Shown here piece after piece: positions 33,686 to 46,256 of a stretch of DNA of 64,000 bases. Below the pieces are notes generated by a model, which searched no databases, had not been told where the DNA came from, and saw nothing but the letters and a program-made list of their open reading frames with translations. The stretch is from Trichaptum fuscoviolaceum (Eukaryota > Basidiomycota > Agaricomycetes > Hymenochaetales > Trichaptaceae): positions 6,138,001-6,202,000 of the forward strand of contig CAJSYZ010000005.1 of the NCBI GenBank assembly GCA_910574455.1, read 5' to 3'. Positions within the stretch are counted from its first letter, which is position 1, and each line of letters begins with the position of its first letter. The translations under genes were made by a program, and so were the position numbers.

Positions 33686-36600
33686 CTAGTATCTTTTCCT
33701 TCCTCTCTTTGCAATACTCACCATAGACCCTGCCTTCTGGATTATCCGGAAAAGTAAACCCAAGCGTACACTTTCTGAGTCGGCCTCAATGAGCTTGATG
33801 AGACTTTTGCTTGGTTGAGCCTGCAGAGACCCGAAAAACACCAAGCAAATCATGAATATGCACGAGAATGCACCGCAATCATGTCCGTTTGTCTGACGAG
33901 GAACCTTGATTGCCTCGTTAGCATGGGATAGTTGCGTAGGGTAGAGTTTCAGCTTACATTGTCTTGCATCTTCGTTTTCCATTTTGAGCGTACAAACTTC
34001 TGCTTTTCTTCTCTCGACTTGCGTTCCAACCAGGAAATAATTTGCTATAGAACCGGGAAGTCTTTCATTCAGTGTGTAATGCAATGGAATATGTGCCACC
34101 CACATTAAGATACGTGGAGTATGTCTTGTCAGACGCTTTTGCTGATGAAAGACTATCGTAAACCTCAATAGTTGTTTTTTCGAAAACGATACAAGCGACA
34201 ATCCAGTGGTCATTATTGACATGCATTGGGAGAACGAGAGATGACATGTCAGATAATGAAATCTATCGATTTGTCAAATGTACACAGTTCATAAGTCTCT
34301 TCATATTAAAGTGCAACTCACCATTAGCAGAGGATCCTTCTTAAGTCGTTGATCAGCCTTCCCTTTGATAGAGTTGAGAAAGAAGGTATGTGCAATAAAA
34401 ACATCCTTGGGGCGCTTCGTCCTACAAGATGGAGGTTAATCACAAATGCAGTGCCAAGGTGTTGGTCCACGTACGATTTTTGAATTGCGTGAACCACTGC
34501 ATTTACTAGATTGTCGTCAAACCAACTGGGTGGCTGGAGGCGCTCCAGATGCTCTCTCTCTATCACCGCCATCCCAGCTTCCAGACTATGTCCTTTGCGG
34601 AACAATTCCAGGTCCTGCTTGTACTGTATATCCATTAGCTCGTGATCCTGGACATTAAAGGGCAGGAAGCACTCACCTCAGCCTTTAATAAAGTCCTCTC
34701 CTGGCGTGCAGATACCATGGTCCATTGCAACGACATTATCACCTCCTGTAACGTTTTATCCTCTTCGTCTTGGACAGGAGTTGCGCGGTCATCACTCGAA
34801 CACATTGCTGATTCCTCTGGGACAGGAGTTAACTCACTCGCCCCACTACTGGGTATGTCATCGACATCCATCGCGTCTGGCACCGAAGACTCTCCATTTT
34901 GAGCAACAACCCCTGCGGCAGGAACTTCCGGAAGACTTGGCGTAGCAACATCGTCTGTAGCTAGTGGTGAACCATTCCGATCGACATTGTTAGGAGCAGT
35001 TCCAATTTCGTCATCTCCTTCGCCTTCGCCTTCGTCTCCCTCGCCTTCATCTCCTTCGCCTTCGCCTTCGTCTCCTTCGCCTTCATCTGCATCTGCAACG
35101 TTGTCTTTGTCTTTGTCCTGTTCTTCGTCTATCTCCATCGCTACTGGTTGAACATTAAGATCCACTCCATCTTGCTTATTCTGACCGGTTCCTGTCTTAT
35201 CATCTTCTTGTCCATCTTCAGGCATAGCTGTCGCATGATCTGAATGAAGATCTGATGGAACACGGTTAGATCAGATCATTAACTATATTATGGATCCATG
35301 TCAGTGCTTACCTTCGAGGCGAGTATCATTAGGATGCATTGAAGGATCCATATCCTCTTTGGACTGGATGCAATCTATATAATCGGGCCGAATAGCAACC
35401 TAACATGCATGAAATGAGAACAATCCAATGTCTCAATGATTTCACTTACGCATTCTTTTGCACCTAGCTTATTTGACCATTCATTCTTCATGCCTTTCCC
35501 CTTGAACTGAGACAGGAACGCCTCTAAAGTTTGTCGATCTAGGCCTTCTGTCTTACTGGAACGGAAGGACGATGCGGCAGAGATCCAGAATTCCTTGATG
35601 CCAGTAGGTCCTAACTCGACCAGTTTTCTCTTCACGGAATTCGCTTCCACATTGATGGAGAACGCTAACAGCAGGGCAATCGTGGCTGCCCAGAACCCGC
35701 AGGAACTACCATCAACTTGTACACCCAATGGCACATATGGGTAGTTCATCAGAGGTCCATCCAAAGGCTAATTAACAGGGTGAGGTGAATCATGAGCAAT
35801 TACTGATCATTTATTGACTATTGACTACTTTACCTTTTCCAGTCGCGCACCATTGACAGTGTGGAAGAAACTAGTGATGAGCTTTGGTCCACGTGCGTTG
35901 GTGCGGTTGGCGACATTCATTGAATCAAATGCCTTGAATTGCTGTTTCCTATAGTCGTGAAAGTAGATAATCCAATGGGTGCGTTGCTGATCGTGATGAA
36001 AAACGACCGCCTTCTCGAGGGTCTGGGCTGTACTAAGGTTCCAACAATGAGCCAGAGCACCATCTCGAGGAAATGCATCCTGTATAGAACATCAGCTTGA
36101 GATATCCATACCCAACAACGTCTTTGTACTCACCGAACCATCGGGCTTTATCGGAAATTCGTCATTTACCACCGACCAATCCGCCGCGTCGATCTGCGTG
36201 GCAAATGATGAGTGGTTATGGGGAACAAAAATTGTACGAAGTTGGCATGTTCTCGACAGGGCGTGAAGTATAGGATGTAAACAGTGGTCTAATTCGTCTT
36301 CGCGCATTAAGTAATTTGGGTTGGACCATAATTCCCGGTACCGGCCTTGTGATATGGCCAAATCCTCATTGTCGAATGCTCCCTGTGTGACGACGACATC
36401 GTTGTTGATTGTCTCCAATGTCTAAACAGAAAGATGTTAGTTAATTGACACATGAACACAACACGGCATTTTGCCCTTCGTACCTCTCTTTTGTCACTGT
36501 CTTGCTTGACTTTGGCAAACTCTGCAATGAGCTTCTTTGCTTCTTTCCTATCCTCGGGGTTCATTGCCGGTAGTAGACTACCCTTTGGTTTGGGTCGAGG

Positions 36601-39600
36601 TCCGGGCTTCTGATTGAAGACGACTTTATCCTTTCCTTTTCGCTTCTTGGAGTGCATAGGTTTCTTCGAATTTCCACAGTCCACATCGTCTAAGAGATCT
36701 TTGTCGCTGGCTTTCTTTCGGTTGTGCAAGGGAGTAGTCGCTGCAGGTCGTCCGGCACTCGGTTTCACTACATATCACCCGCGTCAGTCAACGAAAGCGT
36801 GCCTTATATGGATCATCTGCGACATACCTCTCTGGAATCCATTTTCATCCTCTCTGGCTTCCTTCTGGCGATCTGAATCAACCTCTCCTTCCTTGCCTGC
36901 CCGGTCTGGATCCTCCACACCTTTCAGGTTCGTTCCGCCTGTAACATATCAATCCATGAATAGGTGTAACACTGCACAACTACATTCCAGCTTACCTTTG
37001 GGCTCGACAAGTGCCTTGAAATGATCTACCTGAGAGATGTCTACGTCTCTCCCAGTGTCATCATTATCCTCACTCTCGACTTCCGTCTCTTTATCCTTAA
37101 GCTTTTTTCTCTCCTCCGGTCCCAGTATCGTAGGAAATGGCCCAGTCTTTTCCATCAAGAATGCCTCAATGCTTTCAGTGTCCTTGTCTATGTTCGAATC
37201 TTTCGGGGGTTGGCCTTTCCACCTCATATTCTCTGTTCCGATTATCGTCTTCCCTTTCTTCCCTTTCTTCCTTTTCTTCCCTTTCTTCCCTTCCGAGTCT
37301 TCCGATGATTGTACGTCATCCGACTCGTTTTCGTTCTCTGGCACAACATAAGCATCGCGTTGCTGCCTGCGTTTCGGTCTCGCCGTTTCAGCTTCTAATG
37401 CGACAAATCTAATCAGTATGTACGCCACTAGTACGGATATACGACGACTTACTAAGGTAACTCTCCACAGGACCGTATTTTTCTAGACAATCCTTCGCAT
37501 ATATATGCTCACATCTTTTTCCCGTCTGTGTGAATCTCGCGCAGGGGCATACGTGCTTTTCATGTTCAAGCTTCAGCCTGAGTGCCTGGCGTCTTTCCTC
37601 TTCATCTAAAGACATGTTAGGGAAGTCAAAGGTGTTGCACACAGAACAATTTTCTCCAGTGTCCTTAGCACTTAAGTTCTCTAACTTGTTTACTACGAAA
37701 AATTTGCTTCCGGCATAATCCGACAACCGTTCGGCTCCCTGTTTCTCGACAACTGGTCACATTTGTTGACTTACGACGTTCATATTAATTCACATAGTTA
37801 GTCAAGCAGCATATACATCCGATTTTTTGTTAATTAAGTATAATATATGCATCCAAAACTTCTTCAACCTTTCCTAAGGACTAGCAATCACAATATAATC
37901 CCCTGTCTCTTCATCTCGAGTTACAGCTCCAGGAATGCTCCAAATACGATAGCCGAGTGCCCTCACTTCTTCCTGTGCTCTACCGTTGACTTGCCTTTCG
38001 GTTCCCAGTGGGCGTAATAGGGGAACCAATCATTAACAAATATCAGCACCAGACGATATATACTATTCACACAGGATCAGTAACATTTGACGACTTTTTA
38101 GTTAACCACTTACGACTTGTTAGCCCTACTGCGTAGGAAGACCTGGTCAAATGTCTTGAAGGCTCGCTCTATATAATTGTTAGTCGAAAGGCCGTCATCG
38201 CGATATGTACCTGGTGGTAAGCCCATGTCCGTCCAATAATCTTTTTGATATGTTACTGATCAGCGTTTCGCACTTAGAAATTACTGCTCTACTCACTTAG
38301 CCATTCCTTCGTGAACCAGTTTGCTTCAAAATACGCCATAACGTCCGATTGCAGGCTTGTTCCGCCATCCATAATGCGTCTAATTCGGTCTGCGAACTCA
38401 GTCTTCTTCGTATTCCAGTCCGACATGTGTGCGCATCGCTGTAGCTCTCTCAGAGCCCAGAACATCATATTTTTGCGATACTTATTCAGAGTTGGCCGCG
38501 TTTGTCGATCAGTTCCTTCATCTCTATCCCAGCGTAGAATTGCCTGCGACGATGTCATGATCTACAGACAATTCCGTCATGTACTTGCACTTACCTGAAT
38601 GACATGGAATTGACAGATGCGAATGGTCATGTCCGGCCATACTAATGAAGCAAAGGTCATTATTTTGCTAATAAGTGACTGAGACTTGTGGCTTACCTCT
38701 CAATATACCATCTCTATTTGCTTTCGATTTATCAATCATGATGAACTTCGGCTTGAATTCATTATCCTTCACGATACGTGCAGCCTCTTCCAGCAGCTCC
38801 GTCTTCGAGCCAAGGTGTCCTTCGTGTACTGTACTTGTGCCTGAAAACGATGGCAGACTTTGAGAGAAGAGACGACAAGATTGAGGTCATATTACTTACC
38901 ATTGCACAAAGCCTCGGCTTCTGCTTTCACGACTTCACATGTCTCCCTCAAGAACTTTTCAACAGTATCCGTCCGAATATCACGACAAGTATACGGTGCC
39001 TCCAATAGTATGTCAGTTATTGTATTATTATGGACTACCCGGATCCCGTACCTGGTACCATGTGTTTTTGCTTGTTTAAAGTCGTCAAGAGTGTCACGGG
39101 AGCTCTGTTCTCGTTCTTGTGTCTATAGCTCGAGTCAAGTCCACATCCGCGCTTGCGCGCATTCAATATAAGCGATTGCGTCGAAAATTTGTCCTTCAGA
39201 CCGGTCCGAAATTGGCCATCCCCGCTTTCAGTTTCATTCTCATATCTAGTTAACGGTAAGGCGTGGCTTAAAACATAATCACATGCTGCACGTACGCAAA
39301 TACTGAGTCCGGGTTGGCTTCGGCAAATACTCCAATGCTCCTCAAGGGGTCATTATCCATTCGTTCTGCTCTGCGGCATTGTTGAACAATATATTCAACT
39401 TCCTTTGCTGTGTGCTGTCGATATCGGGGTGTGAGGGCATGCATGTATAATTTGGGAATCACTATGATAGGAAACAGCTTGAAGTCAGATGTATTCCCAA
39501 TACCAGTACATCACTAACCTTTCTTAATTTGTGAGGTCGTGTGTCCGTGAAGTGTCACTAATTCTTTTATACCTTGTCGAATGTAATGAGACGGCCTAAG

Positions 39601-40868
39601 ATCGCGTAAGTCTTTCACGTGGCCATGGGTGTGCTGCATGAATATGTGAGCGTGACCAAGATCGTCCGCATTAATCTCCACCTTTTTTTGGTTTTGAGTT
39701 AGCGGTCCAGTGGCTGAAGGACTAGGACTTACATGCATCTTGACATTGCACTTTCTCCTCGGCCGCTGTCTTTTGTTCCTTTCCCTAGGTAACAACTGGT
39801 CTTCTTCATCCATATGCTCTTCTTCGTCCTCTTCGTCGGTGGAAACCCCTTTACCTATTGTGCATTCATAGTCATCCTCGGCAGGAGTACAATTCTTCGC
39901 GCAGCGCAGGACGACTCTGAAGACTACACGATCGTCCTTCGGATCCACCGGATCCTCTCCTCGTCGCTGAACGAAAAAGGATCTCGCACGGATGTCTTTC
40001 GGTCTGTCCATAGGATGACCCACGAAAGAAACATCCACTGCATTGTTGTCCACCTGATACGTATGAGGGGTGTAATCGTTCTTCTGTTGAGAGTGGATTA
40101 GTCCTGAAGATGGATTCGCGTTATCCATGCGATGAATGAATCCCTACCTGATTATCGAAGAAGCGGAAGAGATAATTAGTTGTATGATGCCCAATGTATC
40201 GCCAACCATCATCGGCATAGTAGTGAATCTCAGGTACTCCAGACACCTTCTTTGGAGTGTGACTGAGGTCTACATTCAACAACCCGAAGACACCCATCCC
40301 ACCCGCCTTAATCTTTACCGAACGTCTGGGAGATAAATAATATTTTGGCACATTTTTGGTGGGGCGGTGTGGATGTGGTGAAGGCTGAGTAGCGGGTCTG
40401 AAGCCTGCCATAGGATCTCCTTTAGGCCCTGGTGTCCTCTTCGCATTCCGTATCGCATTTTCCTTTCGCTGTTGAGGCTAACATTCATTTCAGGATGTCA
40501 ATACGTGATTCAGGACGTCAGTTTGAACATGTCTCCTTACGGTCTCCTTTATCTTAACATACTTCTGAGCTTTTCTTGCACTAGCCTGTACCGTTGGACT
40601 GCTTGGCTCCTTCAAAAATGCCATTTAGCTTCCGACACGATTAAACTGCTTGCGTAGAGATGACATACCTCTGTCTCTTTCGATGGATCATGCGCATCTT
40701 TATTGTCTATCCTCGGTTTCTTTTACAGATGCATTAGTCTTAAATGCCGAAGGATGGAGATGAGCATTCTATCACCTTCGGCGGCTGACCTTCGTTATCC
40801 GACGACTTCTGCGAGGCCTCCGTGTCTGAATATGTGGCGTTTTTGTGCGTGTACTTGATGTCTTGCAT
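33686..40868 (-). CDS. MULE transposase fused to two Ulp1-type (C48) cysteine protease domains
   Basis: The start at 40868 opens a charged N-terminus with a KKPRID nuclear-localisation-like motif. The central part is Mutator-like: PKFIMIDKSKANRDGI (a catalytic Asp), the CX2H motif in RICQFHVIQ, TNNYIERAFKTF, and a SWIM zinc knuckle CPC...GKRCEHIYA near 37500-37550. I could not assign the first catalytic Asp. Lys/Ser-rich and acidic linkers lead to Ulp1 domain 1: THWIIYFHDY (His), AFDSMN (Asp) and QVDGSSCGFW (Gln, Cys, ~35705). An acidic GEGDEGEG linker leads to domain 2: NNDHWIVACIV (His), EVYDS (Asp) and QTNGHDCGAF (Cys, ~33875). The junction after domain 1 splices in phase (GAKEC to VAIRPDYIDC), so one polypeptide of over 1,800 residues is likely. 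Two separate genes remain possible. Plant MULEs are known that carry Ulp1-like genes. Confidence 0.78.
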
Positions 40869-41494
40869 TTTCGACTTGTGGGGGTGAATGATGGATTCGA
40901 CCGACCGGTGGACGGTAAAATTTTACAGCGTGAGATCATTTAACCGTCTGCTTCAACAAATACAAATACAAGGGACTCAGCCATTTTCCAGTGACACTGA
41001 CAGGAAATGTCTCCTCTATTACATACCGAACCCCCTTCTCCAATGAGCAAAAAGAGGGACTCATTATATGCGTTTGCTATACGCGGCAAGCATCGCATCC
41101 TCGGAGACTGCGGACTTGTGTTAAATATAGGCGTCTTCTTATGCGCCGCTCAAACTCACTAAGTGTGGTTCATGAACGCGTTGACTAGCATACGCTGGCA
41201 AGTTAAATCCCATATTTACGAATGATAAAAAGGCAAGTTTAGTATTACAAAATAATCCAGGTAATTGTACCATATACTGACTATCTTTTTTTTTTAACCC
41301 CATCTTTGCGTCAAAGCTTGAAAGGACGTCCGCCCACGTTCTGATCCGAACGATATAAGGTTCAATGAAATGAAATGACTGGGTACGACTTCCCATGATC
41401 TTGAAAGGGAATGGCTGTCCACGTCCTTCACGCCCTCATTGACTTGTCTTCATCTTTCGCCTCTATCCCTTCACTTACGCCCTTCATCTTCACC

Positions 41495-42020
41495 ATGTTC
41501 ACCTCTACCCGTTTCGCCAGCCTTCTCGGTTACGACGCACGCGTGTGTCCGTTCGAGATTGTCTTCGTTGACAATCTGCTAGGCAATAAGAAGAACAAGG
41601 ATGTACGGGCGAAGGTGGAGAAGTTAGTGGCCGATGTGGGGATGAACTTGGGGGTGTTGTACGACGTGATGCCCACGTCAATTGCCGTCGTGTAAGTACT
41701 TAACACATTAACAACCGTGACATTAACTCACTCATATGGCTAGACAATCGTTTCACAAACGAGACCGTCACTTGACCGGTCGGGTCTACGTAGAGGAGGG
41801 GTATCTTGGGACTTTTCATATCCCTGATGCAAACAGCTGGGTGAGCACTCAAACAGTATCGCGAATGATAATGAACTTACCTTGACTATGTTAGCTGGAT
41901 TCTATGCTGGCCACTACGATGGTGATGCCTGATCAGCCAGGCGTACCTCTGCGTGTCTTTGCCGACGCGGACGAACTAGCCTTCCGCGAAGAAGGCAATC
42001 CTATCATCAGGGTAGTGTGA
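41495..42020 (+). CDS. Small cargo protein of unknown function
   Basis: Three exons joined by short canonical introns give about 138 residues. The start at 41495 gives MFTSTRFASLLGYDARVCPF, then VEKLVADVGMNLGVLYDVM, then HLTGRVYVEEGYLGTFHIPD, and it ends ELAFREEGNPIIRVV. The sequence looks globular with alternating hydrophobic strands. The gene lies about 600 bp from the transposase start and points away from it, so the two could share a promoter region. No family was recognised. Confidence 0.55.
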
Positions 42021-42062
42021 GTCTTTCACCATCGTCATCGTCATCGTCATCGTCGTCGTCGT
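42021..42062 (+). repeat. CGT/CAT trinucleotide microsatellite
   Basis: About 10 triplets of CAT/CGT (ATCGTCATCGTCATCGTCGT) follow directly on the stop codon of the small cargo gene. Confidence 0.8.
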
Positions 42063-42934
42063 CGCAGCGTCGTCTCTGATATCTCCCTCATATTTTGCTT
42101 CATCTGCTTCATTGTCATTATAATATTCTCCATTTTTACCATTCATGCAAAAATTCATGCTTTGTCCATATGTAATTATATCACATCCAAAAAGAGATCC
42201 GATCTTGTCGGTATCTGCTAACGATCTGTATTCTACTGTAAGTAATGTACATGTATATAGACAATCTGTGTATCATATAACTATTGTATAGTAAACGTGC
42301 TCGATCGTATAACACGCGTTGACTCACATCCCGTAACGATATTCTACATCCATGTCAGTGCTTCGGCAAGAAAACTACAGAAAGGTGTCCTACTCGAATG
42401 AAAGACAGTAATTCAATCAGAAAGTTGAAAGAAAGATTAATTAGCTTCAAGCAGATCAGGGCAGAAATATCTATCTAGATCTATGACACATGTATATGGC
42501 GTACACGCGGATCAAATTGCTTTAAAGGGAATAAGACAACTCCATTTGAATTACATGTCGCCTATTACCGTAAAGTCCGAAATCAGCTTTGAATATCACA
42601 TCTATCCGGAGACCCAGGGTCGAATGAGATCTACTCACCATATTATACACATCGTCTGGTCTTTCCGTTCACCGCAACATCAATCGACCCGTAAAGACTC
42701 ATATCCGTGTTCACACTCGAACCTGTTAAGTGGTTGCAATGCCATATCCAATTCTAAAAATTGAGATCGACGCTGTCACTGGTCGTGGATCCTCACAGAC
42801 TACGATTAACTTTTAACGTTTGGACATCAATCCCATACGAATCGGGGACGCGTGATCGAATGGCAATAATGTAACGAACACCGTGATCGCAAAGACGCAA
42901 TGGGAGCTATTAATGTAATACAGATATGAAAGTC

Positions 42935-45734
42935 TCAAGCGCAATGATCGGTGATAAATCGAGCAGCCAGACTCCGTGCAGCTTTGTAAACCCTCTTTGT
43001 CTCCATCTCACATCTCATCGCATCTCTCCATTTCGAAGAGGATAATGGACCGCATCCCTTCTCCATGATTTCGTTCGTTCTGGAAAGGAACCACTGCTCG
43101 CAACGCGGCGTCCAGATGCCAAGGTTTAAACCACTTTCTTCAAACTTATTGAACGTTGGCCACCACGACTGTTCTGTCGGTGCGACGACTTTCGGGACTG
43201 CAAACATTTGTCAAGTACTCCATATTTGTGATCGCAAGACGTAGAAGTTCTTACCTTTGAAGCTGTATAATCCAACAAACGTTGCCAATTCCTCAAGACT
43301 GACATCGTCGTCGAAGTACTCGCGTTTTTGACCATCGAGCATTATAGATACACGAATGCATTTCCCGTCTGCATTCCACGTAGGACCGCTAATCACATCG
43401 TATTCGTCCACCAATCCTTCCGCCAATCTGGATATTATACCGCCCCGTTTCACCACGGCACGAGCGATTCTCTTGTCCTGTAAGAGCTTCATTTTGACAG
43501 ACTCATAGGCAATGTAGTCTGTCAGGTCAAGGACATGTCCTATTGGCCTAACGCCCAACCCAATCCGATTTCCAGTGAATACCTCAGATTTCCGTAGTGA
43601 TCGCCCTTTAGAGTCGCAAGTGGAGTCTGGCAGGGGTCGAAGGGTATAGAACGCCGTTTTCGTGTCGATGAGGTCTCGGATGATCTCCATCAATGACAAT
43701 GGCCTTGAGCGTATGCAGCATTGTGCAGCAGTGCAGGGGTCTTTCACCGCCAGAACCCAATCATTCCCAATGTCTTCATTCCGATGACGTATAATGTATA
43801 AAGTTGTCTCCATATGGACGGCCTGGTGGACTACAACCGTTGAAGTTTGGTTACCCAGGAAAGATGGATTTTCCGGATACAAGTCGCATAGGGCACTCGG
43901 AACCTGATCGATGTCGATGTTTGGATGACCCACGGCATCTAAGTACATGACGTACTGGATGAAGCTTGCTTCCGCGCCGTCTAACATTGTGTACACAGGG
44001 GTATCGAACCCGTCGCCTATAACCCGAAGAGCCTTTTGCAGCTTTATCGGCGGCTTCTCCATTGACTCATACTTTGAACCGTTGACGCACGCGTACCCGA
44101 ATCGAAGGCTTATAAGGTCGAAGGCTTCTAACACGACCCCCTCCGCTGTCTCGCCTTTTTTGACCCGCAAGGTCCTCTGGTTTGAACGAGTTAGTCATCA
44201 GGTCCAGCTCAGCAGTCTCTGCGTCAATTGCAGAACCGCTCAGCCAACCTCCTAAAACGTCCTCATCATGCATTTCGTATTCCGAGGTGGTAACGTCGAA
44301 ATCGTCTTCAACATCGAATGTAATGGCGGACGGGTCAAGTTCGTGACACAATTCCCATACATTCTCGACACAATTATACCATCGCTGTGTGTCTGCGAAC
44401 ATGCTCCAAGCCTGTTCTACGTTCGCTCGATTCACACGAGCGCGAACAGGTCGTTGATTCTCATCTCTGTCCCATTCGTATACGAAGGCACCGCGTGTTC
44501 CAGGACACTGAAAAGACTTTGCGGCTTCCTGACGTTGCATCCACTTCGTACGTTTGAGTTGATCCGCATTCGCTAGTGCCTCAGCAATTAGGACTTCTTT
44601 CTTCTTTATCCATGCGTGCACGTCTTCGTGAATACATGTAGTCGAGTCCTTTGTCGTCTCCGCGAATCGGACTTGTTTGGAAGTGTTCGCGCAAGACTGA
44701 TCCGTAGTCACTGCAGGCGGTAGCGTAGTGGCCGGTTTTGGTGGCGTAGCCGGTTTCGGTGTAATCCAGACTTGCGCTTCGCTTGACTCCTTCTGAGAAG
44801 GCCCGAAGGTTTTAGCCAAATCGAGGGTCCAGGTGGAAGGGCAGGTATCGTAAGGTCCTTTTCCCCATATGATCCAGACTGGGACATTGGAGACAATGAG
44901 GGCAAGTAATTTTGAACTATAGTACCAATCATTCGGCTTTCTCAGCACTAATCCGGCTCTTCGAATTCGAAAATCACATATGGCGGACATGCGAAGCTCC
45001 CACAACCATGCAGGATGGATTTTGCACTTGTATTGCAACGTTTCCACCCAGGACTTGTCCAGCATTACGTCGAGATCCACCCCAGGTGTATAGAGTGACC
45101 AGAACGTCAGGAGTCTGTGAAGAATTGCAGCCCAGGACGCATGAGCGATCAGAGCCTGGAACGCATCCCTTGAACGTTGGATAGCCGTCCGAGCAGCGTT
45201 ACTCGAACTGTATGAGTCCAAATACCCTTGAAGGTACGGGGGAGGGGGAAATTTGTACTCCAGAGGAACAAGGGGTTCCCCTGAATGTTCCAACAGGCAA
45301 AGAGCTACTCCCTTCAATGCTCGCTCCAGGGACTGCCAACGGGATGCAACAGTCGGGTCCAGAGAGTAACGACTACCAGTCTGAACAAGAGGGTATTGCT
45401 CGATGGTTTGAGATAGGCGCCCAAGGATGGCCCCAGAGTAGTCAGGCACTGCTGGGGCAGCACATAGATACGGGAATTCCTTAGATTCGTAAGCGGGAAG
45501 ATGCAGATGGCGAAGCCTAGGTGTAGAATAAGGATCGACTTGCGATGGAAACGGACGATCTGTGTTGTAGGCTATAACTAGATCGCCGTCGATCCTCATG
45601 ACGTGTCGTCTTTCAAGTATGTACTTCTCTTTCGCCACCATAACGGATGGCGGTGTCGAAGAACCTGAAGTAATGCTCAAATCAATTAGCAAAACGCCGG
45701 TCGCCATCAATAGACAAAGGGACCCACTTTCCAT
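42935..45734 (-). CDS. Large cargo protein of unknown function, with apparent frameshift
   Basis: Starting at 45734 (MESGSLCLLMATGVLLIDLS), a long frame runs through LWELRMSAICDFRIRRAGLV, VSNVPVWIIWGKGPYD and a Lys/Glu-rich segment to about residue 525. A second frame then continues (GETAEGVVLEAFDLISLRFG to KKREYFDDDVSLEE), and a small intron leads to the last exon ending FITDHCA at 42935. The two frames overlap at a run of six A (complement at 44156-44161); losing one base would make one continuous protein of about 880 residues. I take this to be a one-base mutation, or an assembly error. I recall similar orphan proteins as repetitive in mushroom genomes. No domain was identified. Confidence 0.6.
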
Positions 45735-46256
45735 TGAATGCGAGTAAAGCCTAGAAAGGGGTTGGAAGTCAGGATGTGGTTGAGGATAGGAGAAGTGCCC
45801 ACGTACTGTAGCAGATAAGAAATCGGACCACTTTTACCCCTCTTTGCAACCGAATTTAGTCTATACCCAGCTCGCCTCGTGGGTGATAATCAGTAAATGT
45901 TATTTATATAGAACACGTACTTGGTCAATATACGAATGAGGATATTTAAGCACTCTAAATAGAGAAAGAAAACGAAGATGGTAGTCATTTTTCATCGGCA
46001 GACTCTATGTACATACATAACTATTCAAAACGTAGATGACACTGGGGTAGAGTGGTGTCCTAAATGATGAAGATACCACTTTTTTTAAGGAACGTATTCA
46101 CACATTTCTTTTGATACAAACACTGTCATACGGAAGTCACCATAACATGAAAGTGCAGAACAGACCGAAACGATGAATAACGGGGAAACGAAACTGACGA
46201 GTAAGACGAACGAGAGACCAGAAGCTCCATTGTGCCGCGACATCAAGGAAGGTGAT
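45735..46256. other. Inter-gene stretch inside the giant element
   Basis: This AT-rich stretch holds a possible promoter for the leftward 45.7-kb gene and the 3' flank of the next gene. No exon was supported. Confidence 0.35.

Noticed and set aside
37021..37412. Plus-strand Phe/Ser/Leu-rich frames
   Set aside because: They are antisense to the Lys/Glu-rich linker of the transposase fusion.
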